DNA from: Streptomyces sp. V1I1
GTDB lineage: Bacteria > Actinomycetota > Actinomycetes > Streptomycetales > Streptomycetaceae
Length of the DNA: 64,000 nt
NCBI RefSeq assembly: GCF_030817355.1
Contig: NZ_JAUSZH010000001.1
Coordinates: 7,016,501 to 7,080,500, forward strand
Reading direction: 5' to 3'
The position numbers were made by a program, and so were the translations under genes. Positions 63,901-64,000 of this stretch are shown here, piece after piece (within the stretch, counting starts at the first letter, position 1; each line of letters begins with the position of its first letter). A model generated the notes under the pieces. The model made no database searches. It saw only the letters and a list, made by a program, of their open reading frames with translations, and was not told where the DNA came from.

Positions 63901-64000
63901 AGCGTGCCCGCCGTGCCGCCGACGCACTCGCGGGGCTCGCCTTCCGGCTCCGTGAGCGCGCCGGCTGGCAGGTGAAACTGCGTGAACTGGCGGACGACGC
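60966..64000 (+). CDS. SMC-like ATPase (MukB/MksB/JetC-type), 3' end outside window
   Basis: At least 1,011 aa; the frame is still open at the right edge. The N-terminal ABC-ATPase head has Walker A ENGGGKSVLLKLI (64-76), the GGGKS form typical of MukB/JetC relatives, followed by HVALEWQHTLTGELVVVGKVSEWRG. Then a long Ala/Arg/Glu-rich coiled coil (about 280-610), a low-complexity insert (about 620-705), a hinge-like globular domain (about 720-880; GPDVLATVEYLGEHGIPAL, ELVDGVVITDP) and the start of the returning coiled coil. The C-terminal signature motif/Walker B must lie beyond the window. Confidence 0.85.
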   Translation, partial: MYELSRVRLYSIGPAGARYADTVLDLRGVGEPVPHPAPTQAEFFEEDPVGPPRRPAPAGVLFLENGGGKSVLLKLIFSVMLPGHRNTLGGASSGVLRKFLLADDCGHVALEWQHTLTGELVVVGKVSEWRGRQVSGDPRKFAEAWYSFRPGPGLSLDSLPVAESTAVRPTVEGASGAQGRRRTMKGFRDAITEAGKAYPHLEVYWEEIHDRWNEHLGDVGLDPELFRYQREMNADEGEAAGLFAVKKDSDFTDLLLRAVTDTRDTDGLADLVSSFGNKLGRRAELTEERDFTAGSVDLLGRIVEAAEARTRARDIHAGAERRTRTLARRLSARAAQERGRTADLAQQVTAAAHTVTEAEQARSRSSLIAAELAYRHASLALAVAEKGAAAQRRELADARTLHSAWQAAEAVLRHRAAADRSARVAAAIREAERDAAPALAARAKAAADLVRALHSAAEAGERVANEEEERSAALQEAGEAAHRDATAAATEAQRARSEIGHLRQRLTEVEQETAEAVRAGWLDDTAPDADPARAALAASDAEKTAVAAWDAAREAARTTADHARDAAAAEARAELAAARASDAAVAADNAYEAERRAADSIAGDDRLAELLSLPPTLHAAVPSPRQGRVVAAGQEPGGVRAGDAARSAAGGGTGDVPDPSQARSDAAAEAASGDAADPAHGGSRADSTAMPGSGQEPHADNAPGIGTALRTAEGPLTAEELDRYADELRELLDQGIASAERQLFDLRTAAADDARILGALGDGGLLPPGPDVLATVEYLGEHGIPALPGWRYLAQAVDPADHAAVLAARPELVDGVVITDPASHARAREVLGAAALLPRSAVAVGTAAALLAPVPGPGPGGAGDGDVFLVPPNPAMHDEHAADEERQALRARATARDEEIRALAARLAGDRSIAARLGSWRADCPPGMLAELAQGAQSAREAAEEAQEALAEARTVRAEADEAAADAARVRDERQDAAQRARRAADALAGLAFRLRERAGWQVKLRELADD

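Overview
The window is GC-rich actinobacterial chromosome from a Streptomyces. Evidence for this includes a conservon, a smeA-sffA sporulation operon, RbpA behind a sigma-R promoter, a chitinase with the paired 12-bp direct repeats typical of Streptomyces chitinase promoters, an FMN riboswitch before ribD-E-M-BA-H, and many GTG starts and 4-nt GTGA/ATGA overlaps. From memory, the gene order matches the SCO1400-SCO1450 part of S. coelicolor. No tRNA, rRNA, CRISPR array, insertion sequence or prophage was seen.

Layout. 1-5.7 kb: end of a SigB/SigF-type sigma factor gene, an RsbW-like ATPase, an SGNH hydrolase, and a conservon that has CvnA, CvnB and CvnC but no CvnD GTPase. 5.7-10.7 kb: an amino-acid catabolic module (APC permease, Lrp/AsnC regulator, nitrilase-type amidase, flavin amino-acid monooxygenase), with matching triple GCGCAAT/C arrays before the permease and before the amidase. 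10.8-15.6 kb: DUF5995 protein, secreted alginate-lyase-like protein, and a divergent MFS/ROK pair sharing an operator. 15.6-16.1 kb: a decayed spot with a truncated SDR gene and an orphan chitinase-type promoter. 16.2-22.3 kb: riboflavin operon continuing into hisE, hisG and a PH-domain membrane protein. 22.5-31.9 kb: two CNNM/HlyC proteins, an EccA-like AAA ATPase behind a structured leader, a uridine-kinase-like P-loop protein, a secreted C39-like peptidase, a 52-residue membrane protein, a TetR regulator and a GH18 chitinase.

32-36.9 kb: acyl-CoA dehydrogenase, a tandem 80-bp repeat made from the 3' end of a small gene, and a lipocalin-like/phosphotransferase pair. 37-46.4 kb: AsnC regulator, YtcJ-type amidohydrolase, polyprenol-phosphate-mannose synthase with a structured upstream region, FxsA, RbpA, an Atg22-like MFS protein, a glycerophosphodiesterase, and a YczE/MocR divergent pair. 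46.4-54.3 kb: smeA-sffA, ankyrin and HEAT repeat proteins, and a glycosyltransferase-glycosyltransferase-SGNH hydrolase operon. 54.3-58.1 kb: a wrecked 5-oxoproline locus in which pxpA, its MFS transporter and its GntR regulator are intact while pxpB, pxpC, an ATP-dependent 5-oxoprolinase gene and a DUF1445 hydro-lyase gene survive only as fragments.

58.2-64 kb: the most interesting part. It is a kleisin-like/KITE-like/SMC-like trio in the gene order of Wadjet (JetABC) and MukFEB/MksFEB complexes, cut by the right edge of the window inside the SMC gene. Whether a JetD/MksG-type nuclease follows cannot be seen.
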